In this document: positions 63,662-64,000 of the stretch, one piece after another
How the letters are laid out: every line of letters starts with the position of its first letter
Position numbering within the stretch: the stretch's first letter is position 1
Source of the DNA: Candidatus Halocynthiibacter alkanivorans
GTDB taxonomy: Bacteria > Pseudomonadota > Alphaproteobacteria > Rhodobacterales > Rhodobacteraceae
Length of the DNA stretch: 64,000 nt
Reading direction: 5' to 3'
Assembly: GCF_003333265.1 (NCBI RefSeq)
Contig: NZ_QOLB01000112.1
Coordinates: forward strand, 46,510 to 110,509
The notes under the pieces: model-generated
The model's database searches: none
Seen by the model: the letters and a program-made list of their open reading frames with translations, nothing else
Told to the model about the DNA's origin: nothing
Program-made: the position numbers and the translations under genes

Positions 63662-64000
63662 ATGACACAATCCCCCCTGTCCGACCTGACCGCCGCCCTG
63701 CTTGACGCCGCGCGGCGCGCCGGCGCCGGCGCCGCAGACGCGATGGCGGTCGAAGGCACATCCCTGTCGGTCGATGTGCTGGGTGGCAAGCTGGAACACG
63801 CCGAACGTTCTGAAGGTGTCGATATTGGCCTTCGGGTGTTGATCGGCCAGCGTCAGGCCTGTGTCTCGGCCTCAGATACCAGAGCTGAAACCATGACCGA
63901 TATGGCAGAGCGTGCCGTTGCCATGGCGCGGCTGGCGCCTGAGGACCCCTATATCGGCCTCGCGGATGCGTCCCAGCTCGCCGCGCGGCGCGACGCCGCC
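63662..64000 (+). CDS. TldD/PmbA family metallopeptidase, N-terminal part
   Basis: The first 113 codons are visible; the gene runs off the right edge. It starts MTQSPLSDLTAALLDAARRA and contains DAMAVEGTSLSVDVLGGKLEHAERSEGVDIGLRVLIGQRQACVSASD, the typical beta-strand/substrate-recognition start of PmbA/TldD subunits, and AERAVAMARLAPEDPYIGLAD. PmbA (TldE) is favoured by this opening. TldD and TldE together degrade unfolded peptides and mature some ribosomal peptides. The zinc ligands lie beyond the window. Confidence 0.85.
   Translation, partial: MTQSPLSDLTAALLDAARRAGAGAADAMAVEGTSLSVDVLGGKLEHAERSEGVDIGLRVLIGQRQACVSASDTRAETMTDMAERAVAMARLAPEDPYIGLADASQLAARRDAA

Overview
The window is GC-rich, densely packed chromosomal DNA from an alphaproteobacterium, most probably a marine Rhodobacterales (Roseobacter-group) species. 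The order of conserved genes supports this: rsmB / heparinase-like / purH; rbfA-truB; rpsO-pnp; lolA-ftsK-aminotransferase-amidase facing ubiH; Trm112-LON-thioredoxin; leuS-lptE-holA; DUF2125 and TldD/PmbA. Several lineage-typical families (DUF1674, DUF5665, DUF3576, DUF2125, a C-terminal-Phe porin) agree. I saw no rRNA, tRNA, CRISPR array, phage genes or transposase. The assignment is from gene content only; no search was run.

Layout. 1-6.8 kb: purH (cut by the window edge), heparinase II/III-like, rsmB, an SDHAF4-like gene, dapB, and the rbfA-truB ribosome/tRNA modification pair. 7-9.2 kb: an acidic RTX-like exported protein and a DUF5665 membrane protein. 9.3-11.9 kb: rpsO and pnp. 12-18 kb (minus strand): sulfotransferase, a sialyltransferase-like protein, 1-Cys peroxiredoxin, rluA, two GFA-fold proteins, free-Met-R-sulfoxide reductase, thiolase. 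18-24 kb: a STAS/anti-sigma pair, gamma-glutamyltransferase, hspQ, an AEC transporter, a lipoprotein transglycosylase. 24-31 kb: lolA, ftsK, a DapC-like aminotransferase, an amidase and a UbiH-type monooxygenase. 32-40 kb: Trm112, LON-domain protein, CnoX-like thioredoxin, small membrane proteins, xth, a butyrobetaine-hydroxylase-like dioxygenase, and a zinc-type dehydrogenase. 40-42 kb: a SoxR regulon (soxR, a DUF1127-like small protein, a VOC protein) and ada. 42.5-45.1 kb: queCDEF behind a probable preQ1-I riboswitch. 45-50 kb: accessory genes (GNAT, cupin, MFS, NUDIX) and an NO-responsive set (nsrR, a 51-residue membrane protein, truncated hemoglobin). 50-64 kb: OmpR-type regulator, ribA, L,D-transpeptidase, yggS, porin, DUF3576, leuS-lptE-holA, a flavoprotein, an enoyl-CoA hydratase-like protein, an SDR, DUF2125 and the start of a TldD/PmbA gene.

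The most interesting points lie between the genes. They are (i) a preQ1-I-like aptamer whose 3' end is the queC ribosome binding site; (ii) a SoxR box between soxR and a tiny DUF1127-like gene; (iii) a 51-codon membrane-protein gene translationally coupled to a group III truncated hemoglobin and divergent from nsrR; (iv) three unrelated degenerate minisatellites (13-, 15- and 24-bp periods), one running into the lolA stop codon; (v) accessory genes bracketed by direct repeats (GNAT and NUDIX); and (vi) a lineage-style hairpin/ATATTT intergenic repeat. I found no unmistakably new defence or mobile system.
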